The notes: generated from the letters alone by a model not told the origin. DNA of 64,000 nt from DATATJ01 sp963789075 (GCA_963789075.1 CAWBJQ010000014.1:62001-126000), one strand, 5' to 3'; shown: positions 1-8,613, counted from the stretch's first letter. Numbers and translations are program-made.

Positions 1-1926
1 GCGGCCTCGATCCGGCGCAGTCGCCGCAGATCCGCGTGCCGATCCTCATGAAGCGCGTGATGCTCCCGGAGTGGACCTGGATGCGCGCTGACGATCGGCG
101 TGCGCGCTGGGTGCAAGTGTTCGCGCGACTCAAGTCTGGATACACGGTTGAAACGGCCGCCGCGCCGCTGCAAGGGTTGTTCACGCAAATCCGGCAGTAC
201 GAAATCACGCTGCCGGCGGCGAAGGAGTGGTCCCCGGTACTCGCGCGATCAGTTCATGAAAGGACAGTTGCTGGTCACGAGCGCCGCGACCGGATTTTCG
301 CCGCTGCGCAACGACTTCTCGACCGGCCTCATTGTCCTGATGTGCATGGTCGGTCTCGTGTTGCTGATTGCATGCGCGAATGTCGCGAACCTGCTGATCG
401 CGCGGGCGTTCATGCGGCAGAAAGAGCTCGCGGTGCGCTTGTCGCTCGGCGCCTCGCGCTTACGCCTCATCCGCCAGATGCTCGTCGAAAGCTGCGTGCT
501 GTCGGCGCTCGGGGGCATCGTCGGCATTGCACTCGCCGTCGCGTTGACGCGCACGCTTCTCGCTCTCGTGCCGGCGGACGGTCAGCCGCTGCCGATTACT
601 GCGCGTCCCGACTTGCGGGTGCTCACATTCACGGTGGTCTTGACGGCGACGACCGGCATCATCTTCGGATTGATTCCAGCGATGCACGCGAGCCGTTCGG
701 ATCCGTGGACGACGCTCAAAGACACGATGGGATCGATTGCGGGCGGCCGCGGATCCTTGTTCCTGCGTAAAGGTCTCGTGGCGGCGCAAGTGGCGCTCAG
801 CTTCTTGCTGCTGTTTGGTGCGGGACTGTTCGTCCGCAGCCTGCAGAATCTGAAAACGACGGGCACCGGTGTCGCGCTCGATAATCTCGTGACGTTTCAA
901 CTGGCGCCTCAATTGAACGGTTACGACGGAGAACGAGGGACGCACCTGTATCAGGAACTGCTCGACCGGCTGCGTGGATCGGCTGGAGTGACGTCGGCGG
1001 CGTTGGCGGCAGTTCCAATCCTCGCCGGCAACGAGTGGGACAATCGAACGGCCGTCGAAGGACATCAAGCGGCAGACGGCGAAGACATGCAGGCGTTCAT
1101 GAACGCGCTGTCCCCAGAATATTTCAAGACGATGCAGATCCCGATGCTCGAGGGTCGCGACTTCACGGAAGCCGACGTGAAGAAAGACCCGAAGATCGCC
1201 ATCGTCAACAAACGGTTCGCCACGCATTTCTTTGGCGACAAGAGCGCGATCGGCCGTCACCTCGGGCAGGGCGGCGGACCCAGTCCCAAGCTTGACGTGG
1301 AGATCATCGGCGTCGTCGACGATTCGTTGTACGAGGGACCGCGCGAAGGCGTGCGGCGTCAAGTTTTCATTCCCACGTGGGGTGCAGGGAGCGCGACCGT
1401 GTATGTGCGAACCACGATGGGATCGCCGGCGGCGTTCTCGTTGATCCGGCGCGAAGTGCAGGCGGTCGATCGATCGTTGCCGGTGTTCGAAACGAAGACG
1501 GTGCAGGCGCAGCTCGATGAGACGCTGCTCAGCGATCGCCTCGTCGCCCTCCTGTCCGCTGGATTCGGTATGCTCGCGACGCTGCTCGCGTCGATCGGTC
1601 TCTACGGTGTCATGGCATTCGTGGTCGCGCGACGGCGCAAGGAAGTCGGCATCCGCATCGCGCTCGGCGCGCAGCGTCCGGCGATCCTGTGGTCGGTCAT
1701 GCAGGAGGTCCTGATCCTCCTGTCGATGGGGTTGGTGGTCGGGATTCCGACTGGACTCGGCCTCGGGAAATTCGTGTCAGCCCAGCTCTACGGAATCCAG
1801 GGCGACGACCCGTCGGTCGCGGTCGGGACGATGCTGCTGCTGACGGTCGTGTCGGCGCTGGCCGGTCTCATCCCGGCCCATCGAGCCAGCCGTGTCGATC
1901 CGATCGTCGCGCTCCGATATGAGTGA
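1..1926 (+). CDS. ADOP/MacB-type ABC permease, 5' partial, one frameshift
   Basis: This is the C-terminal part of a MacB/FtsX-like inner-membrane permease of the acidobacterial ADOP type. It is cut by the left window edge. Reading starts in frame 3 (about residues GLDPAQSPQIRVP) and shifts to frame 1 near 231-238, where an extra G in tccccggtac breaks the frame; dropping one G joins KEWSP to YSRDQF. Frame 1 then carries hydrophobic segments at about 328-405, 490-560, 610-680 and 770-840, a periplasmic MacB-like domain, and three terminal membrane segments. It ends in the family-typical AHRASRVDPIVALRYE. No ATPase gene is visible, as expected for orphan permeases. The substrate is unknown. Whether the frameshift is real or a sequencing error cannot be told. 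Confidence 0.85.
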
Positions 1927-2012
1927 CACGGGGCCTGCCAAGTTGCCGACACAGTCGAGGCCGAGTTTCTCGCTGCAGTACGCGAGGGTCGCGAGCAGGT
2001 CTCTTGTGAACG

Positions 2013-2525
2013 CTACTTCGTCACGCGTTCCCACTCCACGGTCCACTCCTGGACACCGGCCGGTAGTGGTGGGGCAGGGCGCAGCACAAGGCGGTTCCCT
2101 GAAATGGCGAAATAACGTTTGCGGTCGGTCCCGGCAAGGTTCGGGACTCGGTCCATTTCGATGTGGTGCACGACGTAACCGTGGGCGTCGTTGACTTCGA
2201 ATGTGCCGCAGTAAGCCACCAGGCGGTCGAAGGCCGAGTGCACCTCCACATCCGACGGTGCCGCTTCAGATACCCACTTGGGTCGATCTGGGTCTGCGAG
2301 CACGGCGCACATCCGCCCTGTCTCGCTGTACATGATGTAGCCGATACCTCGGGGTCCCGTCTGCGGATCAGGCCTGACGGTCCCGTCCGTCATGCGCTGG
2401 CTCGCAGAGACCAGCCGCCATGTGCCCACTAATTGAGCTGCCGCGCGGGTCCCGTTCTGTTCGGCTGACTGGGACAATGCGCCGCCCAGAATTAGCACAG
2501 CGAGCACTAAAACGGATCGCTTCAT
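2013..2525 (-). CDS. Secreted lipocalin-like domain protein
   Basis: A 170-residue protein with an N-terminal signal peptide (MKRSVLVLAVLILGG, cleavage near SQSAEQ). It continues into a lipocalin-like domain: LVGTWRLVSAS at the start, then GYIMYSETGRM and a VEWERVTK end strand, a pattern common in small secreted lipocalin_5-type proteins. The domain predicts a beta-barrel that binds a small hydrophobic ligand; the ligand is unknown. It is convergent with the permease and divergent from arsR, about 165 bp away. The start codon gives a proper signal peptide, which supports it. Confidence 0.75.
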   Translation of the reverse strand: MKRSVLVLAVLILGGALSQSAEQNGTRAAAQLVGTWRLVSASQRMTDGTVRPDPQTGPRGIGYIMYSETGRMCAVLADPDRPKWVSEAAPSDVEVHSAFDRLVAYCGTFEVNDAHGYVVHHIEMDRVPNLAGTDRKRYFAISGNRLVLRPAPPLPAGVQEWTVEWERVTK

Positions 2526-2656
2526 TTCGTCTCTCTGCTGAGGGATGACGCAAACTGCCGATTAGTGCCTGACGGGCCTATCCAGAGTCGATCTGCGTGC
2601 TCGAGCATAACTCCGATTTTGCCTTGATGATCGCGTGGAGGCACGCCAGCTGACGC

Positions 2657-2684
2657 TTGACATATTCCCATTAAGGAATATGAT
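2657..2684 (+). promoter_or_regulatory. sigma-70 promoter with embedded palindromic operator of the arsR-like gene
   Basis: A TTGACA -35 box (2657-2662) and a TATGAT -10 box (2679-2684) are separated by 16 bp. A perfect 8-bp inverted repeat, CATATTCC (2661-2668) and GGAATATG (2675-2682), fills the spacer and overlaps both boxes. This is the expected position for an autorepressing ArsR/SmtB-type operator. Transcription would start at about 2691, which is the A of the ATG, so the message is predicted to be leaderless. Confidence 0.75.
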
Positions 2685-2690
2685 TCCAAC

Positions 2691-3047
2691 ATGCCGCGCG
2701 CCGCCACGACGTCCGATGCGTTCAATGCGGTTGCCGAACCGCGTCGGCGCGACATCCTCGAATTTCTCGCCGCCCGGGAGCGCGCCGTCGGCGACATCGT
2801 GGAGGCGCTCGATCTGGCGCAGCCGTCCGTATCGAAGCACCTTCGCGTGCTCCTCGACGTCGGCCTCGTGGCGGTGCGCCGCGACGGACGGCAGGCGTTC
2901 TATCGCACGAACGCCGACGAGCTCAGGCCGCTGCACGAGTGGACGAGCCGATTCGAGCGCTACTGGCGTCGCCAGCTGACGCGCGTGAAAGAGCGCGCCG
3001 AGCGGCAGCACACGGCCCCGAAAGACACAACGAAGGAGGAACAATGA
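2691..3047 (+). CDS. ArsR-family winged-helix transcriptional regulator
   Basis: A 118-residue regulator with the ArsR winged-helix layout: FNAVAEPRRRDILEFLA for the first helices, then VGDIVEALDLAQPSVSKHLRVL as the helix-turn-helix, and GLVAVRRDGRQAFYRTN as the wing. No clustered metal-binding cysteines are present, so it is probably one of the many ArsR proteins that pair with SRPBCC (AHSA1-like) genes rather than a metal sensor. It overlaps the SRPBCC gene by ATGA. The promoter palindrome just upstream is its likely operator. Confidence 0.85.
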   Translation: MPRAATTSDAFNAVAEPRRRDILEFLAARERAVGDIVEALDLAQPSVSKHLRVLLDVGLVAVRRDGRQAFYRTNADELRPLHEWTSRFERYWRRQLTRVKERAERQHTAPKDTTKEEQ

Positions 3048-3487
3048 CCGCACTCGCACCAGCCCTCGATCACCTTTCGCTCGACCTCACCGAGGAGATG
3101 CTCGTCCGCGCGCCGGCGTCGGCCGCGTTCGCCGCGCTGCTCGAAGAGCTCGGACCGTCCAACCAGGGCCACAACGACACGCCGATGCCGATGGTCCTCG
3201 AGGCATGGCCCGGAGGACGATGGTTCCGCGATCTCGGCAACGGCAACGGGCACTTCTGGGGGCACGTCCAGGCGATCAAGTCGCCGACGCTGCTCGAGAT
3301 CGCCGGTCCGATGATGATGTCGTTCGCGGTTGCGTCGAACCTGCAGTACCGCCTGAAGGAAGTCGACGGCGGCACGTTGATCACGCTGCATCACACTGCG
3401 CTCGGCCTGTTTCCGGATGGCTACCGCGAGCCGCTGGCCACCGGCTGGAAGCGCGTGTTCGACCGGGTCCGGCGGCGTTTCGAGTAG
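3044..3487 (+). CDS. SRPBCC/AHSA1-like domain protein
   Basis: A 147-residue protein read from the ATG at 3044, which overlaps the arsR stop and follows AAGGAGG. The pattern LTEEMLVRAPASAAFAALLEEL, EAWPGGRWFRDLGNGNGHFWGHV and TLITLHHTALGL fits the START-like SRPBCC fold, which encloses a hydrophobic ligand pocket. ArsR plus SRPBCC is a common two-gene unit in high-GC bacteria, but no ligand or reaction can be assigned here. A longer upstream start in the same frame would run through the arsR gene and is rejected. Confidence 0.8.
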   Translation: MTALAPALDHLSLDLTEEMLVRAPASAAFAALLEELGPSNQGHNDTPMPMVLEAWPGGRWFRDLGNGNGHFWGHVQAIKSPTLLEIAGPMMMSFAVASNLQYRLKEVDGGTLITLHHTALGLFPDGYREPLATGWKRVFDRVRRRFE

Positions 3488-3533
3488 GCCTGACGCGATT
3501 GCTTTTTCTCGCTACAGAACGGAGGGTACAACG

Positions 3534-4043
3534 ATGGCTTTGATCGACGGAATGTTCCAAGAGCTCGACATCGAAATGCAGACGACACGCCGCGTGCTCG
3601 AGCGCGTGCCGGACGACCGACTGGGGTGGCGACCGCACGCGAAGTCGCGATCGCTCGGCGGTCTCGCGCTGCATGTCGCCATGACACCGGGTTCCGTCGC
3701 GCAGCTCGCCAGCTCGCCGTCGCCGGCACAAGTGCCTGACTTTGCGGCGATGGAGCAGGAGCCGAAAAGCGCCGCGGAGCTCGTCCCGGCGCTGGAGCAG
3801 AGCGTGGCGCAGGCCAAGAAGGCGCTCGGCGGACTGGACGATGCCGCGCTGCTGGCGACGTGGCGGCTGGCGCGCGGCGAGCAGGAGCTGCTCGCGCTGC
3901 CTCGAATCGCATTCCTGCGTTCGATCATGCTGAACCACTGGTATCACCACCGCGGCCAGCTGACCGTGTACCTGCGGGAGCTGAATGTCCCCGTGCCGTC
4001 GATCTACGGCCCAAGCGCGGACGAGAACCCCTTCGCTGGCTGA
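3534..4043 (+). CDS. DinB-family protein
   Basis: A 169-residue four-helix-bundle protein of the DinB/DfsB type. The conserved metal-site histidines are recognisable in GGLALHVAM and in NHWYHHRGQLTVYLREL near the C-terminus. The start at 3534 follows a good ribosome site (ggagggtacaacg). DinB proteins are often thiol-dependent metalloenzymes or hydrolases; a specific reaction cannot be given. It probably belongs to the arsR/SRPBCC transcription unit, 46 bp downstream of it. Confidence 0.8.
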   Translation: MALIDGMFQELDIEMQTTRRVLERVPDDRLGWRPHAKSRSLGGLALHVAMTPGSVAQLASSPSPAQVPDFAAMEQEPKSAAELVPALEQSVAQAKKALGGLDDAALLATWRLARGEQELLALPRIAFLRSIMLNHWYHHRGQLTVYLRELNVPVPSIYGPSADENPFAG

Positions 4044-4123
4044 AGGCCGCTCGCGGCCGGCGTTGCGGATGCCCCGCAACGCTCGCCACGAAGATCTCGC
4101 CCGACCGGGCTACTATGTGGCGC

Positions 4124-4960
4124 ATGGTGGAAGTTAATCGTCGTCAGTTCCTCGCTACCGTCGCTGTCGGGACGACAGTGGCGGGCCTGTCCGGTCGTGC
4201 CGCAGCTTCGGCCCTGCGGGCGACGGCGATCGACCACGTCTCGTACGAATCGAAGAATTACAAGAAGACGCGCGACTTCTACGTCGAGACGTTCGGGTTT
4301 CAGGTGTCCGAAGAAGACAATGGACAACTGTATCTCTGGGCCGGCAACGCACTGCTTAGCGCCAAGAACACGCCGAACGTTCCCGCGCCCTTCGTCGACC
4401 ATTTTGGCGTGACCGTGGATCCGTGGGATTCGCGTGCCGTGGAGGCAGCGCTCAACGAGCGAGGCCTGACGGCCCAATTCATCCGCAACGATCCGCACGA
4501 CCGGCAGGGGCGGAGCGGGTTCACGCGCGACGTGAACGGATTCCCGCTCCAGTTGGACCCCAAGGATCTCGTGACGAGGCCCGCGCCGGTCGCATCCCGT
4601 GCGCCGCTCAAAGCCATGGGCCTCAATCACATCGCCTACCTGTGCCCGGACTACAAGCGGACGCGCGATTTCTACCGCGAGCTCTTCGGCGCGCCGGTGA
4701 CGAACGACGATGGCCAGCAGGCGTATCTGTGGTTTGGCGACGTGTTCATGGCGGTCAGGAGCAATCCGGATCCCAAGGCCAGGCCGGTCGTGGCCTTTGC
4801 GTGGACGCTGGCGGATTGGGATCCGCACCGCGTTCTGGCGGCTTTGAAGAGCCGCGGCCTCGACGGCCGGCCGGATGCCGTCGGGAAGAGCATTCTGACG
4901 AGCGATCTGAACGGTTTCCCGCTGGAGCTCTGTAGCAGCGATCTGGTCGTCAAACCCTGA
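4124..4960 (+). CDS. Secreted double VOC (glyoxalase/bleomycin-resistance-like) protein
   Basis: A 278-residue protein beginning with a Tat-like signal (VNRRQFLATVAVG, then GRAAAS). It contains two tandem vicinal-oxygen-chelate modules that resemble each other: AIDHVSYESKNYKKTRDFYVE...YLWAGNALLS in the first half and LNHIAYLCPDYKRTRDFYRE...YLWFGDVFMA in the second. Each ends in a DLNGFPLEL or DVNGFPLQL stretch. The fold binds a metal at paired beta-alpha-beta modules; the substrate is unknown. An in-frame ATG nine bases upstream (4115) is possible, but 4124 places the RR motif best. Confidence 0.8.
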   Translation: MVEVNRRQFLATVAVGTTVAGLSGRAAASALRATAIDHVSYESKNYKKTRDFYVETFGFQVSEEDNGQLYLWAGNALLSAKNTPNVPAPFVDHFGVTVDPWDSRAVEAALNERGLTAQFIRNDPHDRQGRSGFTRDVNGFPLQLDPKDLVTRPAPVASRAPLKAMGLNHIAYLCPDYKRTRDFYRELFGAPVTNDDGQQAYLWFGDVFMAVRSNPDPKARPVVAFAWTLADWDPHRVLAALKSRGLDGRPDAVGKSILTSDLNGFPLELCSSDLVVKP

Positions 4961-4962
4961 GG

Positions 4963-4980
4963 CGCACGGAGGCGTGCGTT
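4963..4980 (+). terminator. Candidate intrinsic terminator after the VOC gene
   Basis: The stem CGCACG (4963-4968) pairs with CGTGCG (4973-4978) across a GAGG loop and is followed by a short TTT run, three bases after the VOC stop codon. The stem is short, so termination is likely but not certain. From here to 5250 nothing gene-like was recognised. Confidence 0.45.
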
Positions 4981-5250
4981 TCCGGCTTCTCGCCCTTCCC
5001 GCGGATAGTCAGTCGGTATTGCGGGTTGCGCGTCCCGTAATTTGAACACGCACTGGCGGGGATGGTGTGCATCGGTTCAGCCGTGACATGCGGAAAAACG
5101 CTTGTTTTGGCCTGTGCCTGCCAGGAAGTCGATCGGCCTGCCAATTCGCTCTTCCGACGGATGATCTGAACGGCCCCAGCGGTCAGTTTCTACCAATGGA
5201 CTCTTCAGTAGGCACACCGCTGAGGTTCGTTTGAGGGTCGTTTCCGCTTT

Positions 5251-5320
5251 TACCTCTGTGCCGCCGTTGATCATGAAACGTCATGCTTCATGAGATGTCA
5301 TTGGGCACTTTCGATAACAA
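5251..5320 (+). repeat. ~65-bp repeated regulatory element, copy A (upstream of doxX)
   Basis: This copy shares gccgttgatcatga and gcactttcg blocks, in the same order and spacing, with the element at 8541-8610. It contains the inverted repeat TCATGAA (5271-5277) / TTCATGA (5287-5293). It lies about 50 bp upstream of a sigma-54-type promoter. It is a candidate enhancer for the sigma-54 activator encoded at 6885-8480. Confidence 0.65.
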
Positions 5321-5344
5321 ACCTACCTTTTCTACCAATTCCAA

Positions 5345-5360
5345 CGGCATCGGTGTTGCC
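5345..5360 (+). promoter_or_regulatory. sigma-54 (-24/-12) promoter of the doxX-cupin unit
   Basis: CGGCATCGGTGTTGCC has GG (5346-5347), exactly ten bases, then GC (5358-5359), preceded by TT as in the TTGC -12 element. Transcription would start near 5370, 33 bp before the doxX-like ATG. A GAF-type sigma-54 activator gene nearby and the upstream element with dyad symmetry support this reading. Confidence 0.65.
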
Positions 5361-5402
5361 GTATACCGTCTGTGATTTCGACGATCCGAACAGGAGGACA
5401 GC

Positions 5403-5918
5403 ATGTTTTTCAGATGGAGCAGCTTTAGCTCGGTGTTCTTGCGATGTGCGCTCGGGCTCGGTTTTCTTTCGGCCGTGGCAGACAGGTTCGGTCTGTGGGG
5501 AGCGTTTGGGCAACCGAATGTCGAGTGGGGGAATTTCTCACGGTTCCTGGAATACACGCACAGCCTCAATTGGTATGTGCCGGCGGGAATGATCCCGCCG
5601 CTGGGGGGCATCGCCACGGGCGCTGAAACTCTCTTCGGTCTGCTTCTCCTCGCCGGCTGGCACACACGCGCCACCGCGCTGTTAAGTGGACTTCTTTTGC
5701 TGTCGTTCGGAGTGGCAATGACGCTTGCGTTGGGAGTCAAGGCGCCCCTGAATTTTGCCGTCTTCACTGGAGTGGGAGGCGCCTTGCTGCTCGCAAATTG
5801 CGACAGTTTCCCATTCAGCGTGGATCAGCTGCTGTTCCGACGAACCCATTTAGAGAGGACAGATGAAGGCAGCCAGAATCGTCCCGTCATGGTGGCATGT
5901 CACAAAATGATGGAGTGA
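5403..5918 (+). CDS. DoxX-family membrane protein
   Basis: A 171-residue DoxX-like membrane protein with four hydrophobic segments (about residues 9-27, 60-80, 87-107 and 110-130) and the family pattern LGLGFLSAVADR and GAETLFGLLLLAGWHTRATALLSG. It starts after AGGAGG. DoxX proteins are small inner-membrane proteins linked to oxidative-stress or sulfur metabolism in some bacteria; the role here is not known. It is clearly richer in A and T than the flanking genes, as is the next gene, suggesting transfer. The hydrophilic tail beyond residue 140 is not typical of the family and could be added sequence. Confidence 0.8.
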   Translation: MFFRWSSFSSVFLRCALGLGFLSAVADRFGLWGAFGQPNVEWGNFSRFLEYTHSLNWYVPAGMIPPLGGIATGAETLFGLLLLAGWHTRATALLSGLLLLSFGVAMTLALGVKAPLNFAVFTGVGGALLLANCDSFPFSVDQLLFRRTHLERTDEGSQNRPVMVACHKMME

Positions 5919-6036
5919 CTATAACTACATCGCCGGCTGAATATGCGGCTAAGCGGGGGGAGTATCCGCGAGCTGCACTGGCACAAGGCCGAGTGGGTCT
6001 CCACAATCCAGCAACCCTCGTTGAAAGGAACACAAA

Positions 6037-6447
6037 ATGAACAAGATGATATTGGTTCTATTACTAGCGACTGGCGGCGTACTAGTGTCCAACAATGCTA
6101 ATGCGCAGGCTGGAACAGTGACCCGCCTGATGACCAAAGATCTTCCCGATGTGGCCGGAAAGGAAGGTATGGTCGAAATCGTTGACTTCGCCCCAGGCGA
6201 GGTCTCCCAGCCACATCGACACAACGCAGATCTCTTTGTCTATGTGCTACAAGGAAGCATCATTACTCAAGTGAAGGGTGGCAGTCCCCAGACAGTTCGT
6301 GCCGGCGAAGTCTTTTACGAGTCGCCCACGGATATACACAGCATGAGTCGCAATGCCAGTGACGCGCAGCCCGCAAAACTGCTCGTCTTCTATGTGAAAG
6401 CGAAAGGTGCTCCGCCAACTGTGTTTCTGAAGGACGGGGAAAGGTAA
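6037..6447 (+). CDS. Secreted single-domain cupin
   Basis: A 136-residue protein with a signal peptide (MNKMILVLLLATGGVLV, cleavage near ANAQA). A cupin barrel follows: motif 1 around PGEVSQPHRHNADLFVYVLQG (the H-x-H and a later acidic position bind metal) and motif 2 around AGEVFYESPTDIHSMSRN. It lies 118 bp after the DoxX gene and is probably co-transcribed with it. Base composition is AT-rich like that gene. Periplasmic cupins of this type often accompany DoxX or oxidoreductase genes; the reaction is not assignable. Confidence 0.85.
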   Translation: MNKMILVLLLATGGVLVSNNANAQAGTVTRLMTKDLPDVAGKEGMVEIVDFAPGEVSQPHRHNADLFVYVLQGSIITQVKGGSPQTVRAGEVFYESPTDIHSMSRNASDAQPAKLLVFYVKAKGAPPTVFLKDGER

Positions 6448-6512
6448 TCCCTCTTACGAACTCGTATGGAATGGCGCCGCGCACTCACTAAGCCTTGGAG
6501 GCATCTGTTTCC

Positions 6513-6880
6513 ATGAGTGATTTACCAGGCGGACGGCCGGCCAGCACCGGACGGATCAGCGTATTTTGCGGGTCGAGCGTGGGGGTTGCGCCCAGGTCAC
6601 GATCTCGAGGAATTCGTCAAGCGTTCCGTAGGATATTCATTCACAGCCCTGCGTCCTGATCAATACGGATGGCTACTATGATTTCCTGCTGCGATTTCTT
6701 GATCACGCGGTGAGGGAGGAATTCGTAAGGCCGGCCAACCTGAGGCTAGTGCAGGTGGCAAGAGACTCCGCTGAAGCGTTGCGATGGATTGAACAGCAGC
6801 GCGATAAGGCTTCGCTCAATCGGTACTGTCGGCGCGCAGAATGCCGGCAGGCTCAAGCCTTAGTCGTCATCGCAGCCTAG
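6513..6880 (+). pseudogene. Remnant of a LOG-family (TIGR00730, cytokinin-type phosphoribohydrolase) gene
   Basis: An N-terminal fragment from 6513 reads through RISVFCGSSVG, the start of the LOG nucleotide-binding fold. A second fragment in another frame (6656-6880) reads LINTDGYYDFLLRFLDHAV and LRLVQVARDSAEALRWI, which is the LOG C-terminus. The central catalytic part (PGGxGT motif region) is missing, so the gene lost several hundred bases and its frame. It follows the cupin gene and was probably the third gene of that unit. Confidence 0.7.
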
Positions 6881-6884
6881 GGGA

Positions 6885-8480
6885 TCAGCGCGCCTTGTTC
6901 GTCTTGATCTTGAGCGCGCGCAGGCGTGAGGCGAGAGTCGTTGGATTGACTCCAAGCAGTTCGGCCGCGCCGCCCTGACCATAAATCCGGCCATCGGCGC
7001 GCTCGAGCGCCTTCATCAGATTCATCCGCTCGCGATCGCGGAACTCGCGGTCGGTGAGAATGACATCTTCTGGGACGACGTGTGAAGGTGCGTTGGCGAA
7101 GACGGTCGCGCCAGGTGCACGCGGCAGCGCAACATCGAGACGAAGGCGTCCGCCTTTCGACAGAATGACGGCCCGCTCGATGACATTCTGCAGCTCACGG
7201 ATATTGCCTGGCCACTCGTACTGCTGGAGCCATCCGGCATCCTCTTCTGTCAAAGGAGGCGCGGACGTTCGAAGTCTCTTTGAGACTTCCGCGATGGTGT
7301 GGGTGGCCAGCAGCGGAATGTCGCTTTTTCTGGCACGGAGCGGCGGCAACTCGAGTGGGAAGACGTTCAAGCGATAGAACAGATCCTGCCGAAATCGGCG
7401 CGCGTCGACCTGCTCGGCCAGGTTCTGGTTGGTAGCCGCGATCACGCGGACGTCCACCTTTCGCGTGACGTCCTCGCCGACGCGCTCGTACTCGCCTTCC
7501 TGTAGCACTCGCAGGAGCTTCGGCTGCAAGTCCAGGGGCAGATCGCCGATCTCATCCAGAAAGATCGTGCCTCCGTCGGCGACTTGAAAGCGGCCGGGCC
7601 GGTCGCGCAACGCGCCTGTGAAGGCTCCCCGCACGTGGCCGAAGAACTCGCTTTCGAACATCTCGCGCGGAATGGCGCTGCAGTTGACCCGTATGAATGG
7701 TCGCAGCGACCGTCGTCCGCGCTCGTGGATCTCTTTGGCGACCAGCTCCTTACCAGTGCCGGACTCTCCGGTGATCAGAACCGTCGCATCCGTCGCCGCC
7801 ACGTCGTCGACCTGCTGCAGGACGTGACGGAGCGCACTGCTTCGGCCGACGATGCTGCCGAAGTTCAGGACGCTGTCGACTTCTTCCTTCAGATAGGCGT
7901 TGTGAGATTCGAGCTGGTGCCGAAGGCCGTCGAGCTCCGAGAACGCGCGAGCGTTGGCGATGGCTGAGGCCGCCTGGTTCGCGAACATGAGCAGCCACCC
8001 GGATTCCTGCTCGGCGATGGGAGCCCGGCGGAACACGCCGAGTACGCCCAGCATCTCGTCGCGAAAGACCAGCGGCTGGCCAGCAAAACAGGCGATCGAT
8101 TCGTGACGCACCCATTCTGGCCGCGCCCATTGCTCAGATGTCGGATCGGTGAGCAGCAGTCCGATTCGAGCGGCCGCTATCGAGCCAACCTTGAACTGGC
8201 CAAATGGGATTCGGCTGAAGTATCCATCGATGCGCGACCACTGCTCGCCTTCGAGCGACGTGCCAGCACTCGCCGAGAGATGCAGGCAGGCCGTTTGATC
8301 GGGGCAAACAGGGCGCATTCGGCACGAACTGCAGACGTCTCCTGGCCCGGTGACCCAGACGCGCGCTAGGGCGACATCACTCTGCTGCGCGAGTCCGTCC
8401 ACGATAAGTTGCAGGACCGCGTCAACGGAGCGTTCGCCCGAGAGACGCAGTGCGAGTTCCTGCAGGGCCTGGAGGTGCAT
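6885..8480 (-). CDS. GAF-domain sigma-54-dependent transcriptional activator (Fis-type HTH)
   Basis: A 531-residue enhancer-binding protein. Residues 1-180 form a GAF sensor with a cysteine cluster (CSSCRMRPVCPDQTACLHL; Cys at about 50, 53, 59 and 64) that could hold a metal or iron-sulfur centre. The AAA+ domain follows, with Walker A GESGTGKE, the sigma-54 contact loop GAFTGA, Walker B FLDEIGDLP and WPGNIRELQN. The end is a Fis-type HTH (GGAAELLGVNPTTLASRLRALKI). It resembles FhlA/NorR-like regulators. Target candidates are the doxX-cupin unit, which has a sigma-54-type promoter, and its own gene, since copies of the same repeated element lie at both. The signal is unknown. Confidence 0.9.
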   Translation of the reverse strand: MHLQALQELALRLSGERSVDAVLQLIVDGLAQQSDVALARVWVTGPGDVCSSCRMRPVCPDQTACLHLSASAGTSLEGEQWSRIDGYFSRIPFGQFKVGSIAAARIGLLLTDPTSEQWARPEWVRHESIACFAGQPLVFRDEMLGVLGVFRRAPIAEQESGWLLMFANQAASAIANARAFSELDGLRHQLESHNAYLKEEVDSVLNFGSIVGRSSALRHVLQQVDDVAATDATVLITGESGTGKELVAKEIHERGRRSLRPFIRVNCSAIPREMFESEFFGHVRGAFTGALRDRPGRFQVADGGTIFLDEIGDLPLDLQPKLLRVLQEGEYERVGEDVTRKVDVRVIAATNQNLAEQVDARRFRQDLFYRLNVFPLELPPLRARKSDIPLLATHTIAEVSKRLRTSAPPLTEEDAGWLQQYEWPGNIRELQNVIERAVILSKGGRLRLDVALPRAPGATVFANAPSHVVPEDVILTDREFRDRERMNLMKALERADGRIYGQGGAAELLGVNPTTLASRLRALKIKTNKAR

Positions 8481-8543
8481 GGCGTGGTCGGACTCCCGTG
8501 GGAACGGTTCCTTCGGAGCGACCCTGGTTGGTCTTCAATGTTA

Positions 8544-8610
8544 CTTCGGTTCCGCCGTTGATCATGACGCTTCAGACTTCCCGAGGCGTCATGGAGCACT
8601 TTCGGTAGTG
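8544..8610 (+). repeat. ~65-bp repeated regulatory element, copy B (upstream of the sigma-54 activator)
   Basis: This is the second copy of the element at 5251-5320. It shares ccgccgttgatcatga (8552-8567) and gcactttcgg (8596-8605). It has its own dyad, CATGACGC (8563-8570) / GCGTCATG (8586-8593). It sits between the activator start (8480) and the end of the decarboxylase gene, in inverted orientation relative to the activator. Autoregulation of the activator is plausible. Confidence 0.6.
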
Positions 8611-8613
8611 CTC
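8594..8613 (-). terminator. Small hairpin at the end of the decarboxylase gene
   Basis: GAGCAC (8594-8599) pairs with GTGCTC (8608-8613) around an 8-base loop and overlaps the decarboxylase stop codon. There is no T-run on either strand. It may act as a weak transcription barrier or as part of the repeated element. Confidence 0.3.

Noticed and set aside
460..1362. Long open frame on the minus strand inside the permease gene
   Set aside because: It is an antisense shadow of the permease, with no recognisable motif and arginine-rich composition.
5288..5767. 159-codon minus-strand frame over the doxX promoter and gene
   Set aside because: Antisense to a good DoxX gene, and no family pattern.
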